From the NCBI GenBank assembly GCA_905373085.1, contig CAJPRR010000017.1, positions 1 through 23,105 on the forward strand: a stretch of 23,105 nt of DNA, written 5' to 3'. Shown here piece by piece: positions 1-7,564 of the stretch. A model generated the notes under the pieces. That model made no database searches, had not been told where the DNA came from, and saw nothing but the letters and a program-made list of their open reading frames with translations. A program made the position numbers and the translations under genes. Position 1 is the first letter of the stretch. Each line of letters begins with the position of its first letter. Source of the DNA: an uncultured Selenomonas sp. (GTDB lineage: Bacteria > Bacillota > Negativicutes > Selenomonadales > Selenomonadaceae).

Positions 1-1082
1 AGGCAGAACAAAATAGATGGGAGCCGCTTTATCGCTTGGACAGCGATGCCAAAAGCATATTTAAGTCGGCAAACGTAACCCGTATCAATAGTGTGACCAT
101 GCCATGGGTTCATCTATCGTCTACCTACGAGGATGGTTTCAGTTCCCGTGATTCTGCCAAAAGCCGATTGGATAAGCTTCGGGAAAGCTATGCTGAAGAA
201 TGTAATTGGTATTTGGGTCCCAGACGCTCCCCCAACATTTGTGGAATCTTAGGGAAGGCGTATTCCAAGCAAATTTTCGAATGCCTTTCCGGAATAAAAA
301 CCAAATTGGAGAATGCTATCCGGCAAGCCGGAAAAACCGATATACTGAACGCCGGAATATCCATACGAACAGAAGTCTATATGGGCGGCGATGAGGTATC
401 GTTCTATTTTGATCTTGACGGTAAATCACTTTGTTATGGAAAAGATTGGAGGGAAGGAGCATACGAGGAGCATTTCGATAGATTTATCACGCGATTTCGC
501 GGTAAGGTACACCGTAGCAGTATAGATTGGTCCGTTGACTCATATACCAGTTACGAAAGCGGTTGGTTCGGCGGCGAGAAAAAAGTGAGAAAGTATAGCT
601 TTTCGCTGAACTATGGGGATGGACAAGGCACGCTTGATGAGGTTGCCGACCGTGCTTGTGAATTTTTGTACGAGGCAGCAAATCTTGACGAACTGCACAG
701 GCAAATCATGGACGGCTTGGAACGTTCGTTTCAGCAGGAAGTCATACAAAAATTGGCGAATCGCGCGGGCATGGACGTTTCCGTTTCCTCAGCCTATGAT
801 AGCAAGCGCAGACAAGCAGAACGCCTGCAAAACGAACTGCAATCCAATTTTCGGGAGTGCCTCGACGGATTGTGCGCGCTTGAAAATGTCAGCGACCTTC
901 CCACCATTCAGGACGCGCAAAAACGTCCGTCGTATTACTGCGAGAATATGGGCGATCTCGTGAGCGGTGTAAAGGACGATATTGACGAGAGAACTCTGGC
1001 GGAGCTTGCCGACGAACGAGAGGAAATTATTCGGAACGATAAAGTTGCTGCTGAGATTGAAACTATGCAACTGGATGGGTAA
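1..1082 (+). CDS. C-terminal part of unrecognised protein, first gene of dynamin-like cluster (5' truncated by window)
   Basis: The reading frame is open to the left edge of the window (first full codon at base 3), so the gene almost certainly starts upstream; at least 359 residues are visible. A TTG at 36 could serve as a start but has only a distant GGGAG (12-base spacing). I do not recognise the family with confidence. The product is charged, has no membrane segment, and is largely helical-looking in its last 150 residues. A stretch around bases 560-640 encodes a WFGGEKKVRKYSF-like segment followed by a glycine-rich turn and a helix. This loosely resembles the LFGKKYYRPVKKK segment near the end of the next gene's product, so it could be the tail of a third dynamin-like protein; that is inference. 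It lies 68 bases before the next gene on the same strand and shares its AT-rich composition, so it is probably in the same operon. Confidence 0.7.
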   Translation, partial: AEQNRWEPLYRLDSDAKSIFKSANVTRINSVTMPWVHLSSTYEDGFSSRDSAKSRLDKLRESYAEECNWYLGPRRSPNICGILGKAYSKQIFECLSGIKTKLENAIRQAGKTDILNAGISIRTEVYMGGDEVSFYFDLDGKSLCYGKDWREGAYEEHFDRFITRFRGKVHRSSIDWSVDSYTSYESGWFGGEKKVRKYSFSLNYGDGQGTLDEVADRACEFLYEAANLDELHRQIMDGLERSFQQEVIQKLANRAGMDVSVSSAYDSKRRQAERLQNELQSNFRECLDGLCALENVSDLPTIQDAQKRPSYYCENMGDLVSGVKDDIDERTLAELADEREEIIRNDKVAAEIETMQLDG

Positions 1083-1150
1083 AGGCGCAGTACACTGATC
1101 GTTACAGCAAAGAAAACGGTGGAGCATTGTCATTTGGGGGGATATTGCCG

Positions 1151-2941
1151 ATGGGAACAGAATATATGCAACAGAGTGCAGCAGATTTTCTGAACAATCT
1201 TGACCATATCCAAGCGGAGTTAGCCGGATTCTCCGAGGAAATCGACGCCAAAAGCAACGAGGTAGCGAAATTGCTGACCCTTTTTGAACAGCAAAGCGAG
1301 GCGATCAAAGGGAATTTCACGCAATATATAGACAGTCGTGATCGCATCGGTATGGCGCTTGCCGCCAATCTGACAGCTAAGAACGAGGCCATCAAGACAT
1401 GGAAAACCAAGATAGAGAAAGACCGCAAGGGCAGAGAGTTTATGTCCAAGCATGAGAAGTATTTGGTCGTTTTGGTCTTCGGCGCGGTAAAAAGCGGCAA
1501 AAGCTCCTTGGGCAATTTTATCGGTGGACGCTATTTTAGAAACGCAGAGTTTGATAATGCTTACAAACACCTGCCTATGCCGATCTTTGAAACGGAGGAA
1601 GAAGCGCGTAAAAAGGGCGGCATCAAAGCAGATGACAAAGGCGAAATCTGGTTTGAAGAAGGTGTGACGGACACTACCGGCTCTATTCAGTATTTCACGT
1701 TATCCGGCTTGCGTTGGATGGACTCGCCCGGCACGGGTGCCGTGGGCAAAGAAGGTGATATGCGTTCCATGGATGAAATGGTAGATGAGTACATATCCTA
1801 CGCAGATATGTGCATCTTCCTCATGAATTCAGCAGAACCGGGCTTGCAGAAGGATATGCACTATATGTCCAAAATGTCCCGTGAAGGACAGGAGGCCATC
1901 ATTCTCCTGACACGTTCCGATAAAATAAAAACGGAAATCAAGGACGGAAAAATTACTCGGAATCTCATACCTAAAGATAGCCGCCAAAAACAGGAGGATG
2001 ATGTTTACCGAAGGACGCTGGCCGATTATCCAAACATCAAGGAGAATCAATGCCGTGCAATAAGCATTTCCTCACGCTTGGCTCAACAAGGCATAGAAAA
2101 TATGGATGAAGATGCGTATCGAGCAGGCAATCTTGATCAGCTGATGCAAATTTTGGGACGCAAGGCGGCGGGAGATGCCGCCAGACTCAAAGAAAAGCGT
2201 CCGCGCCGTGCATTCAATTCTTTTATCGAGGAAATATTAGGCGAGAATAGTGCCGAAGGCAATGAAGGAATAGACGCTTTGCAAACAGGCCTGTCCCGTA
2301 TTAGTGAGGCAATTGCCGATAAAAAAAGAGCCTTGGATGAAACAGCTCGGTCTTTGGAACTTTCTTGTAAGAGAGAACTCAAGCGTAACATACTGGCAGA
2401 GCTATCTTCATGGGAACGAGAAGTACATCAAAGCGGAGGCACACTTTCTGCCGAGGAGATTTCACGGCGCGTTGTAAACATGATGCGGCAAGTTGTGCAG
2501 CAACGGCTTAACGAAACGGTAAGCAAGATAATTTCCGATTATGAAGAGCAGGAGATACAAAGTTTCGCCATTCGGTTTAATATGCAGGGATTAGAAAACA
2601 AAACCGAAACATATACCTATGAATATTTTACCCTGGATTATGTAGAGCGCGAGGCAGAGGGATTCAAAGAAAATCTGTTAAGTCTTTTCGGAAAGAAATA
2701 TTATCGTCCAGTCAAGAAAAAGCATACCCAATCACAGGTCATTGATATGGGAACGAATCGTGAGGATGTATGCGACGCCTTGTTACTGCAAGTTGAGCAG
2801 GAGATTAAGCCTATTGTGGGGCGCGAAATAGCGCATTTGAGGGATTCTTACTTTGTGCCGCAAGAAAGTTATGTGCAGTCCATGACAAAAATCCTTCAAG
2901 AACTTAAAGCAGGTTTGCAAAAGTTAAAATTTGCGGAGTGA
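1151..2941 (+). CDS. Dynamin-like large GTPase (first)
   Basis: This is a 596-residue protein of the bacterial dynamin-like GTPase type, predicted to bind and hydrolyse GTP and to act on membranes or as an oligomer. From the chosen ATG, a helical N-terminal segment of about 105 residues leads to the P-loop GAVKSGKS (about residues 111-118). Next come a threonine-containing switch I (TDTTGS), the G3 motif DSPGTG (about 191-196) and a G4-like TRSD (about 254-257). A long helical C-terminal half follows. No transmembrane helix is obvious. A TTG at 1127 would add eight residues, but its purine-rich signal is only 2 bases away. The ATG at 1151 has GGGGGGA 8 bases upstream and is preferred. The next gene follows after 23 bases and also encodes a dynamin-like GTPase. 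Known relatives include LeoA/B/C; the specific role here is not shown by sequence. Confidence 0.85.
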   Translation: MGTEYMQQSAADFLNNLDHIQAELAGFSEEIDAKSNEVAKLLTLFEQQSEAIKGNFTQYIDSRDRIGMALAANLTAKNEAIKTWKTKIEKDRKGREFMSKHEKYLVVLVFGAVKSGKSSLGNFIGGRYFRNAEFDNAYKHLPMPIFETEEEARKKGGIKADDKGEIWFEEGVTDTTGSIQYFTLSGLRWMDSPGTGAVGKEGDMRSMDEMVDEYISYADMCIFLMNSAEPGLQKDMHYMSKMSREGQEAIILLTRSDKIKTEIKDGKITRNLIPKDSRQKQEDDVYRRTLADYPNIKENQCRAISISSRLAQQGIENMDEDAYRAGNLDQLMQILGRKAAGDAARLKEKRPRRAFNSFIEEILGENSAEGNEGIDALQTGLSRISEAIADKKRALDETARSLELSCKRELKRNILAELSSWEREVHQSGGTLSAEEISRRVVNMMRQVVQQRLNETVSKIISDYEEQEIQSFAIRFNMQGLENKTETYTYEYFTLDYVEREAEGFKENLLSLFGKKYYRPVKKKHTQSQVIDMGTNREDVCDALLLQVEQEIKPIVGREIAHLRDSYFVPQESYVQSMTKILQELKAGLQKLKFAE

Positions 2942-2964
2942 TTATTATACCGGGAGGGAGCATT

Positions 2965-4740
2965 ATGGAAGATTCCGTTTTGAAAAATTATCAAGCAGAG
3001 CTTGCAGCCAAGTGGGAAACTCTTCTTTCGATAACACGGCCGTATGCGGATAATGGAATAATTGACGGGGAACTCCAAAGCATTGACTCCTTGTATGACA
3101 AGGTGAAGAATGCTAAACCGGAAATTATGTTCTACGGCATTTACAATGCGGGCAAGAGCAGTATTCTCAATGAACTCTTGGGCAGTGATCAAGCCAAAGT
3201 GGACGATGTACCGACCACCGACAGGATTGACAGGTATGAATGGAACGGTTACTCCATCGTGGATACGCCCGGGGTGGATGCACCGATCGAACACGAAAAG
3301 GTCACGGAAGAGCATCTTGAACACGCAGACGTGGTGTTGTTTGTAATATCCGCTGCCGGATCTCACGAGTATTTGGAAAATTATCGTCGCTTAAAAGCTA
3401 TTGCCCAGCGGGGTAAAAAAATCATTATTGTTCTGAATGACAAGGATGGCAAACTTGGCGACTCCTCCGAAGGTGAGCAAGATTTATTGGTTGTGAAGCG
3501 GCAGGTAACTGCCAATGCCAAGGCTGTCGGTTTGACCGATGATGATTATGTCATTTTGGAAGTCAATGCCGATTATGCCAAAGCGGGACGAATTGAAGGT
3601 TCCGCTGAACTTATGAAATTGAGCAAAGTTCAGAACCTTGAAAAGTGCATTTTATCCGAGTTGAAACGTATGCCTACTTTCGAGATACTGCGCCGCAGTA
3701 TTTTGGAAATAGAAAGACACTTGGATGTGATAATCAATGAATTGGGTAAAGGCGAGGCTGACGCCGATATTCAAGCCATGAATGAATTTTTGGAGGATAT
3801 TCGCGAAGAGAAAAAAACAGCCCGGCAGGAGATTATATCCTTTATTGAACGACGGTCGAGCCGAATGGCAAAGGAACTTCCCCACATGATTTGGGAGCAT
3901 CGCAGCGAAGGGCAAGAAGCGATCAATGCTTTGGCTCAGAAATATCAAGATGCCTTTTTGCAGGATGTACAAAAACAGATGCAAATTGTCCTGCAAGAGA
4001 TTTCCGAGAGTTTAAACAGGGCTGCCGACAGCTTTTCGGAGCATGTGTCTGCTTTACAAATGGACTCCACAGCAGATATTCCACTTCCGATTGACGGCTC
4101 AAAAAATATCCCTGCTGTTCCTTCGCAGCAGGATGGTTGGAAAGATAAAATAAGCAATGTAGCCAATGAGTTGCAAAGGATTCTGGAAGAAGCTGAGGAA
4201 TATAAGCGATATGCTGTCAGGGACGAAAATCCCCTTTCAGGAATGGTGAAAAGCGCTGGACAAGGTGCATTCATGGTTCCGGTAGCCGAACAGATTACCA
4301 AAAGCATAGGTAAATCCGCGATCGGCAAGGCTTTGTCCGGGACGGCCGTAGCTTCCTTCTTGCCGCAAATACCACCGATAGCGGTGCCTATAATTTTCAA
4401 GCTGTTAAAATCCCTTATTTTTGACGATGATGATAAACGCAAACGGGAGGAGGTCATTGCCGAAAACGAATATCGTCGGCGTGCAGCCGAAGCGGAGGCT
4501 CAAGCGAGGCAGGATTTGCAACAGCGGTGTTTGTATGCTGCAGAAGATATGGCCGAGAAAATCCGCTTGCAAATGAATCTTATACTGAATCAGATTATAG
4601 AGGATTTGCGGCGTCCCGTCAGGGAGCAGATTGAAACTGGCAAAGGCGAAAAAAAGAACCGTTTGTCTGCCCTAACAGATTTGCGGCATCTGTATGAAGA
4701 ATATGAAGCAATTCGGTATGAGTTGGGTGCTGTCAAATGA
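2965..4740 (+). CDS. Dynamin-like large GTPase (second), with hydrophobic C-terminal segment
   Basis: This is a 591-residue dynamin-like GTPase. The G1 motif GIYNAGKS lies at residues 58-65, switch I around PTTDR (83-87), G3 DTPG at 100-103 and G4 NDKD at 158-161. Residues 240-420 look like a helical stalk. A hydrophobic, glycine/alanine-rich segment at about 433-486 (ending VPIIFKLLKSLIF) is the best candidate for a membrane-inserting paddle, and a charged coiled-coil-like tail follows (490-590). A GTG at 2938 overlapping the previous stop would add nine residues. The ATG at 2965 with GGGAGGGAG just upstream is the better start. It probably forms a hetero-oligomer with the preceding GTPase, as tandem bacterial dynamins commonly do (family knowledge plus inference). 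A decayed insertion-sequence fragment begins about 35 bases after the stop. Confidence 0.87.
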   Translation: MEDSVLKNYQAELAAKWETLLSITRPYADNGIIDGELQSIDSLYDKVKNAKPEIMFYGIYNAGKSSILNELLGSDQAKVDDVPTTDRIDRYEWNGYSIVDTPGVDAPIEHEKVTEEHLEHADVVLFVISAAGSHEYLENYRRLKAIAQRGKKIIIVLNDKDGKLGDSSEGEQDLLVVKRQVTANAKAVGLTDDDYVILEVNADYAKAGRIEGSAELMKLSKVQNLEKCILSELKRMPTFEILRRSILEIERHLDVIINELGKGEADADIQAMNEFLEDIREEKKTARQEIISFIERRSSRMAKELPHMIWEHRSEGQEAINALAQKYQDAFLQDVQKQMQIVLQEISESLNRAADSFSEHVSALQMDSTADIPLPIDGSKNIPAVPSQQDGWKDKISNVANELQRILEEAEEYKRYAVRDENPLSGMVKSAGQGAFMVPVAEQITKSIGKSAIGKALSGTAVASFLPQIPPIAVPIIFKLLKSLIFDDDDKRKREEVIAENEYRRRAAEAEAQARQDLQQRCLYAAEDMAEKIRLQMNLILNQIIEDLRRPVREQIETGKGEKKNRLSALTDLRHLYEEYEAIRYELGAVK

Positions 4741-4773
4741 ACATCCGTATATAATATCGGTCTTGCAGGGAGG

Positions 4774-4925
4774 GCGATGTTCGTCTATGAATCGATATGC
4801 CTCTCGTCGATTCCTTTTGTGAAGAATGACGCCGCTTTTTTTAGGAAAAGATTTTCTTTTCGCGCTTCTGCAAGTTTTTCGCGTAAGCGGCGGTTCCCCT
4901 TCATGAGATCCGGATATTTCGGGCA
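4774..4925 (-). pseudogene. IS3-family transposase remnant, orfA end and orfB beginning
   Basis: On the minus strand one frame reads YPDLMKGNRRLREKLAEAR followed by KENLFLKKAASFFTK. This is the leucine-zipper-like end characteristic of IS3-family OrfA proteins (compare the ENEILKKAAAFFAK type of ending). In an overlapping frame the same stretch reads REAYRFIDEHR, the usual opening of IS3-family OrfB. The resemblance stops right after FIDEHR at about base 4774, and the zinc/HTH part of OrfA upstream of about 4925 is not recognisable. So this is a fragment of about 150 bases that keeps only the orfA/orfB overlap. It abuts the dynamin gene and probably marks past transposition at the island edge. 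Confidence 0.6.
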
Positions 4926-5160
4926 GTTGGTTTGATGCAGGAAAAGCCGCAAAAAGAGGCGGGAAGCAAGTCTCTGCGCTAAACAGCAGAATAGAAAGTG
5001 CGCGATGCAAGATGCTGCGGTTCTATGTTTTGATACAGAGATCTGCGGCCTTTTGTTTGAAAAGAGTAGTTTTTCCCAGAAGGAAGAAGAAATACATCCC
5101 AAAGTCGGATTCTGCCAAATATTTTTCTAAAGTACTTATATTTTATGGTCACTTTCACGA
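4926..5160. other. Gene-free stretch between IS fragment and chemoreceptor gene
   Basis: I see no convincing gene here. Frames on both strands are short, rich in Cys/Phe/Arg and resemble no family. The composition is mixed, intermediate between the AT-rich cluster on the left and the GC-rich genes on the right. It may contain further unrecognisable insertion-sequence debris. Confidence 0.4.
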
Positions 5161-5166
5161 TATAAT
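5161..5166 (+). promoter_or_regulatory. Candidate -10 box upstream of chemoreceptor gene
   Basis: A perfect TATAAT lies about 107 bases before the chemoreceptor ATG. No good -35 hexamer is seen at 16-18 bases upstream, so this is only a candidate. Confidence 0.35.
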
Positions 5167-5272
5167 GAAATATAGCGGAAATCTTTTTCATGTTTTCGTT
5201 TCGTGAGTGTGCAAAGCAAAGCATGGATGCCGTTGTTTCTTTGGAGTGCGTAGGTAGAGGAGTTGTATTTCT

Positions 5273-6115
5273 ATGGTTTACCCCGATACGATCAAGACGG
5301 ATCAAGATGTTTTGGATGCGTTCATTGCCGTCGCGCCTTATTTGGATCATGTCGTTCGCCAGGATGTTGCTGTTGGCGTAACGGATAAGGAGACGACCTT
5401 GGCGTTGATACCGAATGCCAAGCTGGAGTTCTCGCCTGCGGTCGGCACGCCCATTTCGCCCAATACGAGACATGTCATCGATACAGGGCGAGACTATGTT
5501 GGCTTGATTGATGAGAAGCTCTACGGACCCGGTGTCCGCAGCATGATCACGCCGATCTACGGCGTGAACGGCAGCATCATCGGCACGCTTGTGACGGCGA
5601 TGGATGTTGCGCAGGACATCAAGCTCGCCCATGCGGTCGACGAGGTCACGAAGTCGACGGAGACGGTTTACCATGCTGTCGAGCAGGTCGCGGAGAGTGC
5701 GAGCGAACTGGCAAGGTCGGGACAGGAGGCTGTGCAGCAGGCGGCCGACCTCAAGGAGCGCAATGCCGAGACGATCAAGGTCATCGAGTTCATCAACAAC
5801 ATCGCGCAGCAGACGAATCTCCTCGGGCTTAATGCCGCCATCGAAGCGGCGCGCGCGGGCGAGCAGGGCAGAGGTTTCGCCGTTGTTGCAGAGGAAGTTC
5901 GCAAGCTCGCTGAGCAGTCGCGCGAAGCGACGGAGAAGATTCAGGCGACGCTCGCGGAGATGAACAAGGCGGTCGAGGAGATCTCGAAGACGATCGAGAC
6001 GACGGGCGCGATCAGCGAGGAGCAGGCGGCTTCGACCGAGGAGATCACGGCGAATCTGTCGCGTGTCACAAATGCGGCGGAGGAACTGGGCACCTTTGTC
6101 GTGCGCACGGATTGA
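5273..6115 (+). CDS. Soluble methyl-accepting chemotaxis-type receptor (short, no membrane segment)
   Basis: This 280-residue protein has the signalling hairpin of methyl-accepting chemotaxis proteins at about residues 172-216. It includes the INNIAQQTNLLGLNAAIEAA tip that contacts CheA/CheW and the GRGFAVVAEEVRKLAEQS segment. Residues 1-115 form a small alpha/beta sensor-like domain (PAS or single-Cache type; ending GSIIGTLVTAMDV) that directly precedes the coiled coil. There is no signal peptide, transmembrane helix or HAMP domain, so it should act in the cytoplasm. The size and layout resemble soluble receptors such as B. subtilis YfmS. AGGAG lies 10 bases before the ATG. A strong terminator follows 18 bases after the stop, so it appears to be monocistronic. 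The ligand is unknown. Confidence 0.88.
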   Translation: MVYPDTIKTDQDVLDAFIAVAPYLDHVVRQDVAVGVTDKETTLALIPNAKLEFSPAVGTPISPNTRHVIDTGRDYVGLIDEKLYGPGVRSMITPIYGVNGSIIGTLVTAMDVAQDIKLAHAVDEVTKSTETVYHAVEQVAESASELARSGQEAVQQAADLKERNAETIKVIEFINNIAQQTNLLGLNAAIEAARAGEQGRGFAVVAEEVRKLAEQSREATEKIQATLAEMNKAVEEISKTIETTGAISEEQAASTEEITANLSRVTNAAEELGTFVVRTD

Positions 6116-6133
6116 AAAAATCGTGAGATGGAA

Positions 6134-6161
6134 AGAGGGGCAGATGCGCCCCTCTTTTTTT
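6134..6161 (+). terminator. Rho-independent terminator after chemoreceptor gene
   Basis: An 8-bp stem AGAGGGGC/GCCCCTCT with a six-base loop is followed directly by a run of T. Confidence 0.9.
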
Positions 6162-6252
6162 GCGCCGGGCATAGTTCTGCGTGCACTGACAGGAGCGGCA
6201 CGATTTTTTGAATTATTTTCACTTTTTTCTGGATTTTTTTGCGTTCTCGCGC

Positions 6253-6258
6253 TATACT
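6253..6258 (+). promoter_or_regulatory. Candidate -10 box upstream of PAS/GGDEF gene
   Basis: TATACT lies about 100 bases before the gene. The -35 region is T-rich and poorly matched. The implied leader of about 90 bases contains repeated ATGGGGA-like stretches but no riboswitch class that I recognise. Confidence 0.3.
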
Positions 6259-6355
6259 ATATGTTAGAATAGCTTCGCCATTTCATGGGGATGCATGGGG
6301 AAGTTATCGGGGAGGCATTGGTAGTTATGCTTGTCTATCTTGAGGGGGTTATATT

Positions 6356-7270
6356 ATGGGAAAATATAAGACTCCGATAGCAGGTTACGAGAATCAATGC
6401 GTAGAGCTGTTATTGGAAAAACTGGGTGTAGTCACGTTTGACTACGATATTGAGCACGATGCGCTTCTCTTGGCGAAGGCGCGCGACGGTATGAAGGAGA
6501 AGCGCTTCGAGGGATTCTGCCGCACGCTTTGCACCGAAAATCGCGGCATGGTTCATCCCGATTCGGCCGAGCGGCTCGTGGCTCTTTTTCGAGGGCAGAC
6601 GACGGGCGTGCGCGAGGTCTTGCTCGATATGGCGGAAGCGCCGCAGGGACGCTATTCGTGGTACGAGGTTGCCGTGAAGCTTCTGCGCGACGAGACGGGG
6701 CGCGTGCAGCGCACGATCGGCATTCTCTGGGACATTGAATCGAGCATGGGCAGGATGGAGCAGAGCTTCGCGCATTTCCGCTCGGAGCGCGATTCGGTCA
6801 CGGGCATTTTGAACGGCGCAGGATTGGAGAAGGCGGTGCAGACGTATCTCACGGGTCATGGCCGAGACGAGAGCAATGCTCTGATGGTCATCTCCTTCGG
6901 CAATATCCGTCAGCTGGCAGAGCAGCGCGGCAAGCATTGGACGGATCAGCTTCTCGTGCGTATATGCAAGGCGGTCGGCAGTTTCTTCCGTGCGGGCGAC
7001 GTGCTCGCGCATCTGGGGGACGGCCAGTTCGCCGTCTTCGTCAAGGATATGGAGCGCACGGAGGTCATGGACATGAAGGCGCGTGCAATCCGCACGCTGT
7101 TCGGCGGCGAGAATACGCAGTTCGGCGGCTACGGCTTAGAGTGCCGTATCGCGGTCGCCTACTATCCCGAGGATGGCACGGCGTTCCACGAGCTTTTGAA
7201 AACGGCAGAGAAGAGGCAGTCGCTCGATTGCGGCGAGAAAGCAGCCGCAAGGGAGCTGACGATGGCTTGA
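6356..7270 (+). CDS. PAS-like domain protein with degenerate GGDEF domain
   Basis: The product is 304 residues. Residues about 15-130 look like a PAS fold, ending RDETGRVQRTIGILWDIE. Residues about 143-290 form a GGDEF-type domain, recognised by DSVTGILNGAGLEKA (compare DxLTGLxNR) and by the HLGDGQFAVF strand-turn (about 219-228). In an active diguanylate cyclase this turn would read GG(D/E)EF; here it is GDGQF. The metal-binding aspartates and FKxxND of the first conserved block are replaced by ISFGNIRQL. It is therefore unlikely to make cyclic di-GMP and may instead bind a nucleotide or act through protein contacts (inference). There is no membrane segment. GAGGGGG lies 7 bases before the ATG. 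A terminator hairpin follows directly. Confidence 0.82.
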   Translation: MGKYKTPIAGYENQCVELLLEKLGVVTFDYDIEHDALLLAKARDGMKEKRFEGFCRTLCTENRGMVHPDSAERLVALFRGQTTGVREVLLDMAEAPQGRYSWYEVAVKLLRDETGRVQRTIGILWDIESSMGRMEQSFAHFRSERDSVTGILNGAGLEKAVQTYLTGHGRDESNALMVISFGNIRQLAEQRGKHWTDQLLVRICKAVGSFFRAGDVLAHLGDGQFAVFVKDMERTEVMDMKARAIRTLFGGENTQFGGYGLECRIAVAYYPEDGTAFHELLKTAEKRQSLDCGEKAAARELTMA

Positions 7271-7291
7271 AACGTATAGGAATGAGGAAAG

Positions 7292-7332
7292 GCTGCCCGG
7301 CAGGGAAGAGAAGTTTCGCCGGGCGGCTTTTT
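7292..7332 (+). terminator. Rho-independent terminator after PAS/GGDEF gene
   Basis: GCTGCCCGGC pairs with GCCGGGCGGC (one wobble/mismatch) across a 16-base loop and is followed by TTTTT. Its right arm overlaps the -35 position of the toxin promoter that follows. Confidence 0.8.
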
Positions 7333-7336
7333 ATGT

Positions 7337-7342
7337 TATAAT
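7337..7342 (+). promoter_or_regulatory. -10 box for toxin mRNA
   Basis: A perfect TATAAT has TTTCGC, a weak -35, 17 bases upstream. Transcription would start near 7349, at the GGTGCTACT that is repeated at the 5' end of the opposing RNA. Confidence 0.5.
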
Positions 7343-7379
7343 ACGAGAGGTGCTACTATGACGGTAGGCGGTCAATCTT

Positions 7380-7395
7380 AGCCCCGGAGAGGGGC
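7380..7395 (+). promoter_or_regulatory. Hairpin over the toxin ribosome binding site
   Basis: GCCCC (7381-7385) and GGGGC (7391-7395) can pair around GGAGA, sequestering the Shine-Dalgarno sequence. Occluded ribosome sites are usual in type I toxin mRNAs. The opposing RNA contains AGCCCC and could compete for GGGGC (inference). Confidence 0.45.
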
Positions 7396-7402
7396 GTTGC
7401 TT

Positions 7403-7471
7403 ATGACGATAAACGATTTGATTGCGTTGCTCTTGGTGACGCTTTTTATTCTCGTCGTTCTGAAAGCATAA
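7403..7471 (+). CDS. Candidate type I toxin: 22-residue hydrophobic peptide (holin-like/Fst-like)
   Basis: A short reading frame starts MTINDLIALLLVTLFILV and ends VLKA: one hydrophobic helix of about 17 residues with a lysine near the end. This matches the form of small membrane toxins of Gram-positive-type type I systems (Fst, TxpA, 'putative holin-like toxin'). A strong ribosome binding site (GGAGAGGGG) lies 8 bases upstream, inside a small hairpin (GCCCC/GGGGC) that could hide it. A seven-codon frame (7358-7381) precedes it. The stop codon lies within the left arm of the shared terminator, and an opposing small RNA converges on it. The evidence is architecture, not sequence match. It is shorter than most relatives and lacks their basic tail. 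Confidence 0.6.
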   Translation: MTINDLIALLLVTLFILVVLKA

Positions 7472-7511
7472 GAAATCCCGCCTCCGGCTTCCAATCGTAG
7501 GCGGGTTTCTT
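7470..7511. terminator. Bidirectional terminator shared by toxin mRNA and antitoxin RNA
   Basis: AAGAAATCCCGCCT and AGGCGGGTTTCTT form a 13-bp stem with one bulged T around a 15-base loop. The outer A/T arms act as the T-tract in either direction. The two convergent RNAs would overlap here by about 40 bases and so be perfectly complementary. Confidence 0.75.
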
Positions 7512-7557
7512 ACCTCAATTACTGTTGGGGCTGACCGTTTACCAGTAGCACCCTTGC
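7471..7557 (-). ncRNA. Candidate antitoxin small RNA, convergent to the toxin gene
   Basis: It is predicted from a near-consensus minus-strand promoter (start near 7557) and the shared terminator, giving an RNA of about 85-90 bases with no useful reading frame. Its 5' part contains GGTGCTACT, then CGGTCA and AGCCCC. The same three blocks in the same order are found at the 5' end of the toxin mRNA (7349-7357, 7369-7374, 7380-7385). The two RNAs thus have related 5' ends and complementary 3' ends. Confidence 0.55.
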
Positions 7558-7564
7558 TATATTT

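Noticed and set aside
1127..1150. TTG start for the first dynamin-like GTPase
   Set aside because: The purine-rich signal is only two bases from the TTG, whereas the ATG at 1151 has a G-rich ribosome site at a normal distance.
4979..6172. A 397-codon minus-strand frame opposite the chemoreceptor gene
   Set aside because: The product is an Arg/Asp/Leu-rich shadow of the chemoreceptor's codon pattern. The plus-strand protein has clear conserved motifs, a ribosome site and a terminator.
6260..6355. Possible riboswitch in the PAS/GGDEF gene leader
   Set aside because: Repeated GGGG stretches are present but I could not fold it into the cyclic di-GMP or any other riboswitch consensus.
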